This document shows, in pieces, positions 16,207 through 24,127 of a DNA stretch of 40,561 nucleotides (positions within the stretch are counted from its first letter, which is position 1; every line of letters starts with the position of its first letter). Where the stretch lies: NCBI GenBank assembly GCA_937859855.1, contig CALMAR010000034.1, forward strand, positions 1 through 40,561. The letters are read 5' to 3'. A model generated the notes under the pieces. The model was not told the origin of the DNA. It made no database searches and saw only the letters and a list, made by a program, of their open reading frames with translations. The position numbers and the translations under genes were made by a program. The DNA is from an uncultured Kineosporia sp. Its GTDB lineage: Bacteria; Actinomycetota; Actinomycetes; Actinomycetales; Kineosporiaceae.

Positions 16207-16951
16207 ATGACCCGCCCGGCGTACAGCTTCGTGCGCACCTTTGCCCCGGTCGCTGACCAGGACCTTTGCGTCGACCGCCACTATTTGCTCTGCGTTTCCG
16301 CCGGCGTCCTCAGGCTGGAGGCGCAGAGTCAGGCGTGGCTCCTGCCGCCGGCCCGAGCTGCACTGGTTCGGGCCGACCAGCACATCAGGGTGAGTATTCC
16401 GAGGCCGGCCACCACCTCGTCAGTCCTGTTCAGTACCGGGTTCATTGCCACCCCGCCGCCAATGCCCTTGACGGTGTTCGACCTCAGTCCGCTCGCGCGG
16501 GCGCTGGTGACCGAATGCAGTGGCTGGGGCGAGAGCGACGAGGCGCTTCCGGCGTACGCCGAGAAACTGTTCGCCGCTCTCGCCACGGTGACGTGGCGGC
16601 TGGCCGAACAGCCGAGCCCGGTGGTGGTACCGGCAGGACGGACGCCGGAACTGCGCCGGGCGCTGCAGTTGACCGAGCAGCGGCTCGGCGACGACATCCG
16701 CTTCGAGGACGCGGCCCTGGTGGCCGGCCTTGCCCCCCGGTCGCTGGCTCGCCGCTTCGAGGAGGAGACCGGCATGACCTGGCGAGCGGTGCTGCGCCGG
16801 ATGCGCGTGCTGCGAGCGATCGAGGAACTCGCCGCCGGTGACCGCGATCGCATTCAAGGTTGGATATACGTCGATGTCAGCGTTCAACAGCGCCTTCCGG
16901 GAACTGACCGGTCGCACGCCCACCGACTATCGGGCCAGCTTCCGGCTCTGA
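16207..16951 (+). pseudogene. AraC family regulator with a frameshift in the second HTH
   Basis: The N-terminal sensor (residues 1-140), the first helix-turn-helix (FEDAALVAGLAPRSLARRFEEETGMT) and the linker helix to RAIEELAAGD are intact. After codon 211 the frame departs: the expected second HTH continues one base over, from GTG at 16838, reading VTAIAFKVGYTSMSAFNSAF and ending RASFRL at 16951. In the original frame the protein would carry about 66 unrelated residues to 17043 and lose the second recognition helix. The junction also lacks 3-4 residues normally present, suggesting a small deletion rather than a single-base change. A sequencing error is the main alternative. Confidence 0.8.
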
Positions 16952-17023
16952 CCTTCGGGTCCTCATCCGCAGCTGCCGCGTGGCGCACCCCGGCCAGCCA
17001 GCGTTCCGTTCTCAGAGAGGCGA

Positions 17024-17374
17024 TCAGCGGTATTCGGCGATGACTTCGATCTTGCCGACGATATTGTGGTTGAGATCTTCGAGTTCGCCGGCCGGTATCC
17101 AGTATTCGAGGATTGTCCGGCCACCCACTTGCTGCACCTGGTATCGATCCATGAATGACTTCTTCACCCTGAACCGAGTCACGTACCCCACGCCACTTGC
17201 CTTCACGTTCCAGTCGCGGGCGATCTTGATCGCGTACTCCTCGTTCAGTACGGGGTAGAAGATGGGCTGGCCGGGAAGGCGAGGCGGCCAAGCGGTCCAG
17301 CTACTTGCCTTGACGAGAGCTAACTCCTCGGGTCCGGTCGGGCGCCACAGCGTTATCGTCGGTTCTCTGGTCAC
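17024..17374 (-). CDS. Conserved protein of the 'ADP-ribosylation/crystallin J1' annotated group
   Basis: The protein has about 116 residues from GTG 17374; a TTG at 17392 would add six. The pattern TLWRPTGPEELALV, then WPPRLPGQPIFYPVLNEEYA, KIARDWNVKASGVGYVTRF and QVGGRTILEYWIPAGEL is very well conserved in actinomycetes. Homologues are often labelled ADP-ribosylation/crystallin J1, a name inherited from automatic annotation with little support. It is small, soluble and without a catalytic signature that I recognise. It converges on the broken AraC gene and lies downstream of dacA on the same strand. Real gene, unknown function. Confidence 0.8.
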   Translation of the reverse strand: MTREPTITLWRPTGPEELALVKASSWTAWPPRLPGQPIFYPVLNEEYAIKIARDWNVKASGVGYVTRFRVKKSFMDRYQVQQVGGRTILEYWIPAGELEDLNHNIVGKIEVIAEYR

Positions 17375-17452
17375 GCGGATCAGTCTCGCCAATACACCAT
17401 TGGCGCGGAGACGACTTCGAAAGGCGCCGTTCCAGGATGCGAACCGGTCCGG

Positions 17453-18673
17453 CTAGCTGGCCTCCGGTATGAGCGGAATGCTGATCGCTTGTGCTCCGGT
17501 ACGGGCGGTCACGGCCGTGGGGTCTTGGCCAGGCGCAAGTCCAGGAGGAAGGCTCAACATGTAGGACTGTCCAGGCCAGCCGACCACCGTGAGTGGCCGT
17601 CCGAGCATGAGATTGACGACAGTTCCATCCTGATGGGTCACGGTGGCTACCGGCGTTCCTTGCGGCAGGACCGTCGTGCTGCGCAGAGCTTTCGCGGCCG
17701 CCACGATCAGGGCGTTGCTGCTGGTGAAGGCGTGGGTCAGGATTCTTGGCCCTGGCGCCCCGAGTACCGCGCCATAGATGGTGTAGATCCGTCCGCCGAT
17801 CAGCTTCTGCGCGGCGAACAGGAGGCATCCTCCGGCTGCCCGGGTCGAGCCAGTCTTGATACCGACGACACCGTGAGCCCCCAGCAGCCTATTAGTGTTC
17901 CTGATCTTGTTCAGCGGGATGCTGGCGCGTCTTGTCTGGACGATGGAAGCGAAGGTGGAGTCGCGCATGGCCACGCCAGCGAGCTTGATCAGATCGCGTG
18001 GATTGCTGCGTGAGCGAGCGTTCAGGCCCGAGGTATCCGCGTAATGCGTTGATGGAAGCCCCATATTCGTGGCGAGGGCATTCATCTTCGTCACGAAGGT
18101 GGCGATACTGCCGGCGTCCCATCGAGCCAGGATGTCGGCCGCATTGTTGCCGGAGGCGATGAGAAGACCTTGCAGGGCTTGGCGTTCGGTGAGCGTCGGG
18201 CCTGCCTTGACCTTGACGAGTGACTCGCCGGCCCGCTTGCGCCGGGCATACGAGTCGGCTTCGGCGCGGGTCACGCGGATCACCGGCCCGTTCTGCCCCT
18301 CGGCCAGCGGATGATCACGTAGGACGACGAGGGCGGTCATCACCTTCGTAACGCTGGCGATGGGACTGGCCCGCTGCATACCCGAGGTACCCAGCTCTCC
18401 CACCCCGGCTACCTCGAGTCCGGCCTGCCCCGCCTTGGGCCAGGGCATTGGGACAATGGCTCCGGGGACAAGCACGTCACTGGTCACGACGAGGCTGGCC
18501 ACTGTGGCGGGCCCAGCCGGGGTGCTGGGAGAGATCGCCGGTGCGGGAACCAGGGATGAAACCAGGCTCGAGGGGCTGAGCTGGCCCCCGCCCACGCCGG
18601 TAGAGGCGGCCGCTACCGCGGCCAATCCGGCGATCAGGGCGGCCCAGGGCCGCCGGCATTCACTTCGAGGCAC
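17453..18673 (-). CDS. D-alanyl-D-alanine carboxypeptidase (S11 family, PBP5-like)
   Basis: It trims the terminal D-Ala from peptidoglycan stem peptides outside the membrane. The 406-residue protein has an N-terminal signal/anchor (residues 8-24) and a Ser/Pro-rich linker to about 60. The three active-site motifs are all present: SVTK at 107-110 (nucleophile Ser107), SGN at 174-176 and KTG at 273-275. The C-terminal 70 residues resemble a short beta-rich domain. The GTG start at 18673 has an AAGGA site upstream. It is divergent from the zinc operon, 123 nt apart. All catalytic residues are in place, so it should be active. Confidence 0.93.
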   Translation of the reverse strand: MPRSECRRPWAALIAGLAAVAAASTGVGGGQLSPSSLVSSLVPAPAISPSTPAGPATVASLVVTSDVLVPGAIVPMPWPKAGQAGLEVAGVGELGTSGMQRASPIASVTKVMTALVVLRDHPLAEGQNGPVIRVTRAEADSYARRKRAGESLVKVKAGPTLTERQALQGLLIASGNNAADILARWDAGSIATFVTKMNALATNMGLPSTHYADTSGLNARSRSNPRDLIKLAGVAMRDSTFASIVQTRRASIPLNKIRNTNRLLGAHGVVGIKTGSTRAAGGCLLFAAQKLIGGRIYTIYGAVLGAPGPRILTHAFTSSNALIVAAAKALRSTTVLPQGTPVATVTHQDGTVVNLMLGRPLTVVGWPGQSYMLSLPPGLAPGQDPTAVTARTGAQAISIPLIPEAS

Positions 18674-18771
18674 ACGAATCCTTGAGGAACAGAAAACCGA
18701 GGACCACCGCTAGCTATCAAGCGTAGCTGAGAGTGACTTCCGGTTTGGAGTCCCGGTCTCCATTGCGAACA

Positions 18772-18796
18772 TATGATTACCTGCTAATGTCTTCAT
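18772..18796 (+). promoter_or_regulatory. Promoter and possible SmtB/ArsR operator before the zinc operon
   Basis: An AT-rich island holds a good -10 hexamer (TATGAT, 18772-18777) and a short dyad ATTA-N5-TAAT (18776-18788). The GTG start follows at 18797 without a visible ribosome site, so the transcript may be nearly leaderless. AT-rich dyads here would suit SmtB/CzrA-type metal sensors. The dyad is short, so the operator call is tentative. Confidence 0.3.
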
Positions 18797-19108
18797 GTGT
18801 CGCAGTCAGAGCCACTCGCCCCCGGAGCACTGGAAGCCGCCAGTGGATTGCTCAAGGCGCTGGCATCCCCAATCCGCCTCGCGGTGATCGGAGCGCTGGC
18901 GGAGGGGCCGCTGTGTGTTCACGAACTGCTGGAATCACTCACCGCGAGTCAATCCCTGCTGTCGCAGCATCTTCGGGTACTGCGAGGCGTTGGACTGGTG
19001 AGTACCGAGCGGCGAGGCCGCGAGATCGCCTATCGGCTTACTGATCAGCACGTGGCGCACATCGTGCGCGACGCCATTTCTCATGTTCAGGAGGACCACG
19101 CATCATGA
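18797..19108 (+). CDS. ArsR/SmtB family metal-responsive regulator
   Basis: The 103-residue winged-helix protein contains LLKALASPIRLAVIGAL, the recognition helix SQSLLSQHLRVLRGVGLV, the wing RRGREIAYRL, and a C-terminal helix DQHVAHIVRDAISHVQEDH. The last helix holds the D-x-H plus H-x4-H/E arrangement of SmtB/CzrA alpha-5 metal sites, so zinc (or nickel/cobalt) sensing is likely. The stop overlaps the start of the histidine-rich gene by ATGA, and a Fur-family gene follows. A smtB-zur pairing is the arrangement known from mycobacteria, which supports a zinc role. Confidence 0.9.
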   Translation: MSQSEPLAPGALEAASGLLKALASPIRLAVIGALAEGPLCVHELLESLTASQSLLSQHLRVLRGVGLVSTERRGREIAYRLTDQHVAHIVRDAISHVQEDHAS

Positions 19109-19419
19109 CCACCAGCACGACCGATACCAGCGGGGCTCACCACCATGCGGCGACCGAGCACACCCATGGTGAAGGTTGCGGACACGTCTCGTTCAGGCAC
19201 GGCAACCATGTCGAATACGTCCACGATGGCCACCTGCACCGTGCTCATGAGGAGCACTACGACGACTGCGAGCCGTCGGAGCACGCCGAGCACTCCGCGC
19301 ATGACCACGTACACGGACCGGACTGCGGTCATGCCGGCGTCCCGCACCTGGGCCACATCGACTACCTCCACGACGGTCACCGCCACGCGGCTCACGACGA
19401 TCACTGGGACGACCACTGA
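19105..19419 (+). CDS. Histidine-rich metal-binding protein with duplicated 34-residue unit
   Basis: The 104-residue protein has 27 His and 3 Cys plus many Asp/Glu. It is built from two copies of a 34-residue unit, residues 21-54 and 70-103, each with HG-x2-CGH, then a GHxxYxHDGHxHxAHxxH pattern and a terminal DD. The linker is also His/Glu-rich. There is no signal peptide, so it should be a cytosolic metal buffer or chaperone. It is translationally coupled to the SmtB-type regulator (ATGA) and followed by a Zur-type gene. Zinc is the most likely ligand, with nickel or cobalt as alternatives. Confidence 0.85.
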   Translation: MTTSTTDTSGAHHHAATEHTHGEGCGHVSFRHGNHVEYVHDGHLHRAHEEHYDDCEPSEHAEHSAHDHVHGPDCGHAGVPHLGHIDYLHDGHRHAAHDDHWDDH

Positions 19420-19492
19420 ATCCCGAAGTCAGCTCTGCTGAGTTCGCCCGGCGTATGACCCGTAGTCTGAACGCTCCAGGAAGGGCAGGTAG

Positions 19493-19972
19493 GTGATCGT
19501 GGCGGTGACCGACCGGCGGCACGTCCATCGGGACGGATTGCGTAACGGCACGAGCATGCGCGTGACCAGGCAAGGGGAGATGGTCGTCGAGGCCCTGGCC
19601 CAGACCGACGCCTTCAGCAGTGCCCAGGATCTCTATGCCCAGATGAAGAACGACGGTACGCCGGTCGGACTGGCCACGATCTATCGGCACCTGCAGGTGC
19701 TGGCCAATCGTGGCCAGGTCGACGTCGTCCGTACCGCCGACGGGCAGAGTCTCTACCGGGCCTGTGCGACAGGTCGCCACCACCACCACCTGGTGTGCCG
19801 GTTCTGCGGCCGCACCGTCGAGGTTCTTGCCGCGAGTATCGAGCGATGGGCTGAGAAGACCGCGGCCGCGGAAGGTTTCGTCGACGTCGAACACACGATG
19901 GAGATCTACGGGACCTGCGCGGAATGCGGGTCCGAGCGGCCTGCCCCGGCTGTTCCCAACTCAGGTCGTTGA
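19493..19972 (+). CDS. zur: Fur family regulator, Zur-like
   Basis: The protein is 159 residues from GTG 19493; an internal ATG at 19556 would drop an N-terminal 21-residue stretch. The winged helix includes SAQDLYAQMKNDGTPVGLATIYRHLQVLANRGQV. The dimerisation domain has the structural zinc motifs C102-x2-C105 and C142-x2-C145 and the regulatory HHHH at 96-99. The HHHHLVCRFCGRTVEV segment is typical of Zur. It is the third gene of the ArsR/His-rich/Zur cluster, 73 nt after the His-rich gene. It is expected to repress zinc-uptake and ribosomal-protein paralogue genes when zinc is replete. Fur of another specificity is less likely. Confidence 0.9.
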   Translation: MIVAVTDRRHVHRDGLRNGTSMRVTRQGEMVVEALAQTDAFSSAQDLYAQMKNDGTPVGLATIYRHLQVLANRGQVDVVRTADGQSLYRACATGRHHHHLVCRFCGRTVEVLAASIERWAEKTAAAEGFVDVEHTMEIYGTCAECGSERPAPAVPNSGR

Positions 19973-20044
19973 GGCGGCACCGGTCCTCACTACGCGATCA
20001 CGCCCGGCTGTTCCACGATCTGGGACACTCGTGCTGGCCGGCAG

Positions 20045-20434
20045 TTAGCCGGCGTTGAGTTGATCGAGCAGGACGTCGGCGACCGGGCCGGCTGAGTACG
20101 GCGTCGGTGCGGCCAACGGCTGCTTCCTCGCTGTTGGTGAATGCATTGACGCGCTTGCCGCGAACGAGCGGTTCGCCGTCGGCGTCAACGACGTGGCGCA
20201 GCGCGGCAGGACCGTGGCATGTGGAGGAGACGGGTTTGCCAGCGCGCCACATATCCTGGATGAGGGCGATGGAGACAGGGTCTTCGGCGAGGTCGTACAT
20301 GGGTCCGTGGCCGCCGGCATAGAAGAAGACGCGAGGCCATCCGGCGCCGCGAGATCCTGGTCATCCGGGAGGCCCCGCACCAAGAAGTGCGACCCGGCGC
20401 CACGAGCTGGTGTGGACCACGCAACGCTGACCAC
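20045..20434 (-). pseudogene. DJ-1/PfpI family (glutamine amidotransferase-like) pseudogene
   Basis: One frame gives an excellent DJ-1/PfpI core: FFYAGGHGPMYDLAED, then PVSSTCHGPAAL with the nucleophile-elbow Cys, then GKRVNAFTNSEE. The frame then breaks near 20110. The genuine C-terminus (PVADVLLDQLNAG, ending at 20045) lies in another frame, and about 40 residues expected between the two are absent. Upstream of FFYAGG the family sequence also moves to another frame and then fades out, so the N-terminal half is missing. The gene therefore carries at least two frame disruptions and an internal deletion. It lies directly downstream of another broken gene on the same strand. Confidence 0.8.
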
Positions 20435-20470
20435 GAAGTCAGCTGGCGCGGCGATAGCGGATGTGTGTGG

Positions 20471-20807
20471 TCAGCGGTGAATGCAGCCCATCTGGATCGG
20501 ATCGCGATCGTGATGGGTCAGCACGAAAACCGGTGCGTGATAAGGCGTTCGGAGCCCCACCAACCACGCCACGCTTCGTCCCAGTCTCCCCGGATCGGGC
20601 CGAACATGTTGCGCCCCATCACATAAGCGCCTCGGGGCGCATGAGCCACTCGTTCGCGATCTTGTCGGCGTCGTTGGCCCGTGGATCGCCGATGTGCCAG
20701 CCGTGCAGCTCCTGTCCCCGTTTCCCCAGGGGGTTCTCGCGGCTCTGATCCGCTTCGGCGACGAAGCCGTCCAGTGAGATCGACATATGGCAGGTGGTGT
20801 CCGGCAC
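20471..20807 (-). pseudogene. RibD C-terminal/dihydrofolate reductase-like pseudogene
   Basis: A good start (AGGAGG then GTG at 20807) opens a family-typical N-terminus with MSISLDGFVAEADQ and WHIGDPRANDADKIANEW. The frame then breaks near 20630, where one missing G (GAG-GCG for GAG-GGC-G) would restore GAYVMGRNMFGPIRGDWD. A second break near 20545 follows WWGSE, where one missing C would restore PPYHAPVFVLTHHDRDPIQM. Soon after, the frame ends at 20471 and the C-terminal third is gone. Each break matches a single-base loss, and three frames are used in total. It was originally an NADPH-dependent reductase of the RibD-C family, substrate unknown. Confidence 0.82.
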
Positions 20808-20976
20808 CGCGAACCTCCTGAGCGCTGGCGACTGACAAGCGTCGCGCGGACGACAGTAGGTGGTCGGAAACGAATCGCCTGAACACCCTGTCCGGCCGCA
20901 TCCCTGCCACTGACTAACGTGGTTGTCATGCCCGGCCAGAGGTAGCCGCCGGACGAGCGACGCAAGGAGTGACGCC

Positions 20977-21720
20977 GTGGACGTGGAAGGAAACGTTGTT
21001 CTGGTCACGGGAGCATCGGAGGGGATCGGCGCGGCGACAGCCAGGCTACTGGCGGACCGGGGCGCCAGAGTTGCCCTTGCCGCCCGTTCCGCTGACAAGC
21101 TCGCCCAGCTGTCCGGCGAGCTCAAGGACAGCTTCGCGATTCAAGCTGACATGAGCGAACCAGAGTCGATCATCGCCATGGTGGACGCGACCGTCGAGCA
21201 CTACGGTCGTATCGACGTGCTGGTCAACAACGCCGGCCGGGCTCTTCGGGCCCCCCTCGCCGAGGTGAAGATCGCGGACTTCCAAGACATCGTTGAGCTG
21301 AACGTGTACGGGCCCTTGCTGGCCATGCAGGCGGTCATCCCTCACATGCGTCAGCAGGGCGGCGGCAGCATCGTGAACGTCAGCTCGAACGTCTCCAAGA
21401 TGGCGATCCCCACGATCGGGGCCTACGCGGCAACCAAGTACGCGCTCAACGGCCTGTCGCTGACCGCCCGCGGCGAACTCGCCGGCGACGGCATTGTTGT
21501 GACCGTCATGTATCCCGGGCAGACGGCAACCAACTTCGGAAAGAACGCGACCGTGGATCAGAGCATGGTCTCGGCGCCGCCGCCATCGGGGGGATCGAAC
21601 ACGTCACCCGACACCGCCGAGGACGTGGCCAAGCAGATCCTCGAGGCGATCGTGAACGGCCCCGCGGAGCAGTACATGAGCGCGGAAATCGAGCGGCGCT
21701 TCTCGATGCGCGGCGCCTGA
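20977..21720 (+). CDS. SDR family oxidoreductase
   Basis: The 247-residue protein starts at GTG 20977 after an AAGGAG ribosome site. The cofactor motif TGASEGIG is at 11-18 and the second strand ends in AAR (ALAARS), which favours NADP over NAD. LVNNAGRAL, VNVSSNVSKM with the catalytic Ser, and YAATK with catalytic Tyr and Lys follow. The length and the VMYPGQTATNF segment place it with general-purpose 'classical' SDRs such as sepiapterin-reductase-like or YdfG-like members. It stands alone, divergent from the two pseudogenes. The longer open frame upstream of 20977 lacks family similarity. Confidence 0.9.
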   Translation: MDVEGNVVLVTGASEGIGAATARLLADRGARVALAARSADKLAQLSGELKDSFAIQADMSEPESIIAMVDATVEHYGRIDVLVNNAGRALRAPLAEVKIADFQDIVELNVYGPLLAMQAVIPHMRQQGGGSIVNVSSNVSKMAIPTIGAYAATKYALNGLSLTARGELAGDGIVVTVMYPGQTATNFGKNATVDQSMVSAPPPSGGSNTSPDTAEDVAKQILEAIVNGPAEQYMSAEIERRFSMRGA

Positions 21721-21838
21721 CAGCGCGTGTCCGCTGGCGCAGTGTGGCGCCGGCCCGCTCCTGCCCATCCGCATCTGCGGAAAGTCGCAGATGCTGTCCA
21801 GCGATCGGAGTTCGATTCCTGGGGGTTCGTATGCGCCG

Positions 21839-22126
21839 TCAGACTGTCTTCGCGGGCGGCTTCCAGCCGCGCAGGAAGTCCAGGATGTCGGCGGCCGGCA
21901 TCTCACAGGGCCGCAGCCGCTCACCAACTTCTGGCTCCATCCCGCCAGGCAGGTACAGGTTCGCGCTGATGATGCCGGCGCCGCCCAGTTCCTCGGCGTA
22001 CAGCTTCTCGACTCGGCCGCCGACGTGCCGAGTGTGGCTGACGCCCCACCGCCGGCCGCGATAGCGCACCACGCTCCACCCTTCGGGCAACCGGGCGAAG
22101 AGGTCGGTGACCGGGTGCAAGCTCAT
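21839..22126 (-). CDS. Conserved hypothetical protein (95 aa)
   Basis: The small soluble protein starts at ATG 22126. It begins LHPVTDLFARLPEGWSVVRY and continues with RRWGVSHTRHVGGRVEKLYAEELGG, an SANLYLPGG segment and CEMPAADILDFLRGW. The sequence is regular and protein-like and resembles short actinomycete proteins often listed only as hypothetical. I cannot give it a function. The codon use and the strand match the next gene upstream (LLM oxidoreductase, 34 nt away), so it is likely the last gene of that operon. Confidence 0.7.
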   Translation of the reverse strand: MSLHPVTDLFARLPEGWSVVRYRGRRWGVSHTRHVGGRVEKLYAEELGGAGIISANLYLPGGMEPEVGERLRPCEMPAADILDFLRGWKPPAKTV

Positions 22127-22160
22127 CCTTCGTCCCCTTCTCAGGGCTGCGGCGCGCTCG

Positions 22161-23042
22161 TCAAGCGACACCGCTGACGATGTCGGCCAGCCGCTGGACG
22201 ATCCCATTGGGATAGGGCGCGCGCAGTCCGAGGATCACGCGGGTGAAGCCGCCATCGATAACTGTCCGGAGCGCATCCCGGGTCTCCCGGGGATGCTCAT
22301 CCGAGAATGGCAGAACGATGGAGCGGATGATGGTGGCCGGCTCGCGGCCGATCTCGGTGCAGAGCTGATCCAGTCGGCGACTGCGCTGGATGCAGTCATC
22401 GAGGTCGCCGCCGGGGATGTTCCATACGTCGGCGTGACTGGCAACGATCCGCAGCGTCGCGTCACTGCGCCCGGCGATGGTTATGGGTGGATACGGGTGC
22501 TGCACGGGTTTGGGGCTGGCGAACGCGCCGGTCAGCTGGTGTAGGCGGCCGTCGAAGTCGAAGGGCTCGGACTCGGTCCAGAGTCGGCGAATGATCGTGC
22601 AAGCCTCGTCCAAGCTGGTGACGGCCCGGGCAAAGTCGTCGAAGGGCAGTCCGTGGGCCGGATATTCACGCCGCGCTTCGGGGGGCTGGGGACGTGATCC
22701 CACGCCGATGCCGAACTCGAGACGTCCGCCGGAGACAACGTCGACGGTCGTAGCGATCTTGGCCAGCACGGCGGGTGGCCGTAAGCGATTGGACGTGACG
22801 AGCAGGCCCAGGCGCAGCCGCCGGGTCTGAGCGGCCAGCGCCGCCAGCAGCGTCCAGCCCTCGAGGATCGGACCGAGGCGGTCGCCGCCTATCGGCAACA
22901 AGTGGTCGAACAGCCACGCGTGCTCGATCTGCGGAAACGCGTCGGCGTCCTGCCAGACGCGCAGTAGCTCCGGGTAGTCAACCTGCTGCTGAGCGGTCAT
23001 CAGCCCGAACGACACAGCGGGGGTCGCAGCACCGGCGCTCAT
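22161..23042 (-). CDS. LLM class F420-dependent oxidoreductase
   Basis: The 293-residue luciferase-like TIM-barrel protein has an N-terminal strand VSFGLMTAQQ and AWLFDHLLPIGGDRLGPILEGWTLLAALAAQT (the conserved D-H and E-x-W positions). TVDVVSGGRLEFGIGVG forms the F420/FMN phosphate-binding strand, and LDEACTIIRRLWTE plus YPPITIAGRSDATLRIVA form the C-terminal half. Members reduce or oxidise a wide range of substrates with coenzyme F420. The ATG overlaps the stop of a 68-residue gene by ATGA, so the two are translationally coupled. Substrate unknown. Confidence 0.9.
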   Translation of the reverse strand: MSAGAATPAVSFGLMTAQQQVDYPELLRVWQDADAFPQIEHAWLFDHLLPIGGDRLGPILEGWTLLAALAAQTRRLRLGLLVTSNRLRPPAVLAKIATTVDVVSGGRLEFGIGVGSRPQPPEARREYPAHGLPFDDFARAVTSLDEACTIIRRLWTESEPFDFDGRLHQLTGAFASPKPVQHPYPPITIAGRSDATLRIVASHADVWNIPGGDLDDCIQRSRRLDQLCTEIGREPATIIRSIVLPFSDEHPRETRDALRTVIDGGFTRVILGLRAPYPNGIVQRLADIVSGVA

Positions 23043-23245
23043 CTGGAGTCCAGCCGCCCTGCCGGGCCCGGCTCGCGGATGAGCGCGTCGCGTGCTGAGG
23101 ACCAGCTCGTGGCGTCAACGCCGAGGGCCGTACGCGGCGGGATCGTGCCGACGGCATGGATCCCGCCCCACCAATCCGGGCCGCGCGTGGAGAGGAACGA
23201 TTGGCCGGCGTCGCTGGCGCGAGCACCGAGCTGCGTTTCAGCCAT
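23039..23245 (-). CDS. Small hypothetical protein coupled to LLM oxidoreductase (68 aa)
   Basis: An AAGGAG site 8 nt before ATG 23245 opens a 68-residue frame that ends in an ATGA overlap with the LLM gene. The sequence (MAETQLGARASDAG, then RGPDWWGGIHAVGTIPPRTALGVD) is soluble and contains a Trp-Trp-Gly-Gly motif. I do not recognise a family. The strong ribosome site and the coupling argue that it is translated. It could be a real small protein acting with the oxidoreductase or a remnant of a longer gene. Confidence 0.6.
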   Translation of the reverse strand: MAETQLGARASDAGQSFLSTRGPDWWGGIHAVGTIPPRTALGVDATSWSSARDALIREPGPAGRLDSR

Positions 23246-23268
23246 CGCTGGTCTCCTTCGCGGGGTTC

Positions 23269-23350
23269 GCGACGATCGAGCGTCGCTACATGGCGTTCGC
23301 CGGATAGGCTTCAAACGGAGGGGGTGCCCACATCGACGATACGGACACCC
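23269..23350. promoter_or_regulatory. Dyads between LLM operon and tetR
   Basis: Two inverted repeats lie in the 159-nt divergent gap: GCGACG-N6-CGTCGC (23269-23286, perfect 6-bp arms) and GGGTGCCC-N13-GGACACCC (23322-23350, 7 of 8 arm positions match). TetR-family regulators commonly bind such dyads between divergent promoters. Which, if either, is used cannot be decided from sequence. Confidence 0.35.
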
Positions 23351-23404
23351 TCCCCACTTGTCCAGGCTGGGCCTGGACCGGCGCGTCAATGTGAGGCGGG
23401 AGAC

Positions 23405-23995
23405 GTGACGCAACCCGAACCGGCGGTGGAGCCAGCGGCCCGCAGAATCGATGCGCAACGTAACCGCGAAAAGATCCTGACCGCGGCGCAGGCTGCGTTC
23501 GCTGACCCTGGCGCCGACGTGTCCATGGCGGAAATCGCTCGCCGGGCCGGCATCGGCTCAGCGACCCTGTATCGAAACTTCGCCGACCGGCGCACTCTGC
23601 TCGAGGCGCTGTACCGCGAGGAAATCGCCGCCATCTGCCGGGCGGCCGCAACCGGTGAGGGCGCCACCGCTGGAGCAAGACTCGAAGCGTGGCTGCGTCG
23701 CTTCTATGCCTACTTCACCAGCAAGCGAGTCCTGGCCAGCGAACTGCTCGAACATACCGACAGGGACAGCCCGATATTCGGTACCGGCTTCGCGCGCATC
23801 GTGGCCGTAGCCAGTCCTCTGGTGAAAGCGGCTCGCGAATCAGGTGAATTACGCGCCGACCTCACCCCTGAGCAGATCCTCGCGCTCATCGCCTCGATCG
23901 CGAATATCCCAGGTGACCCCCCTTTCAGGGAACCTGTCCTCAATGCATCATTGGACGCCCTGCGCCCGCAGGGCCATCAGCCTGGACTCCCGTAG
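23405..23995 (+). CDS. TetR/AcrR family transcriptional regulator
   Basis: The protein is 196 residues from GTG 23405. The N-terminal HTH runs AQRNREKILTAAQAAFAD, then VSMAEIARRAGIGSATLYRNFADRRTLLEAL, which is the TetR signature with recognition helix SATLYRNF. The C-terminal ligand domain is shorter than average. It is divergent from the LLM operon and immediately upstream of a decayed SDR gene that it may once have controlled. The longer frame starting at 23156 lacks family similarity before the HTH. Confidence 0.9.
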   Translation: MTQPEPAVEPAARRIDAQRNREKILTAAQAAFADPGADVSMAEIARRAGIGSATLYRNFADRRTLLEALYREEIAAICRAAATGEGATAGARLEAWLRRFYAYFTSKRVLASELLEHTDRDSPIFGTGFARIVAVASPLVKAARESGELRADLTPEQILALIASIANIPGDPPFREPVLNASLDALRPQGHQPGLP

Positions 23996-24127
23996 AGCCG
24001 GCTTCACCTCCGGACAGATGGCTCCGCCCGGGGCGCGAATGTGGGGACGACCTTGGAGGTCTGGCCGGTTCAGCCGCGTCATGACCCCGGCCGTTTCGCG
24101 GAGGTTCAGGCCGGCTGCTGAGCATGA

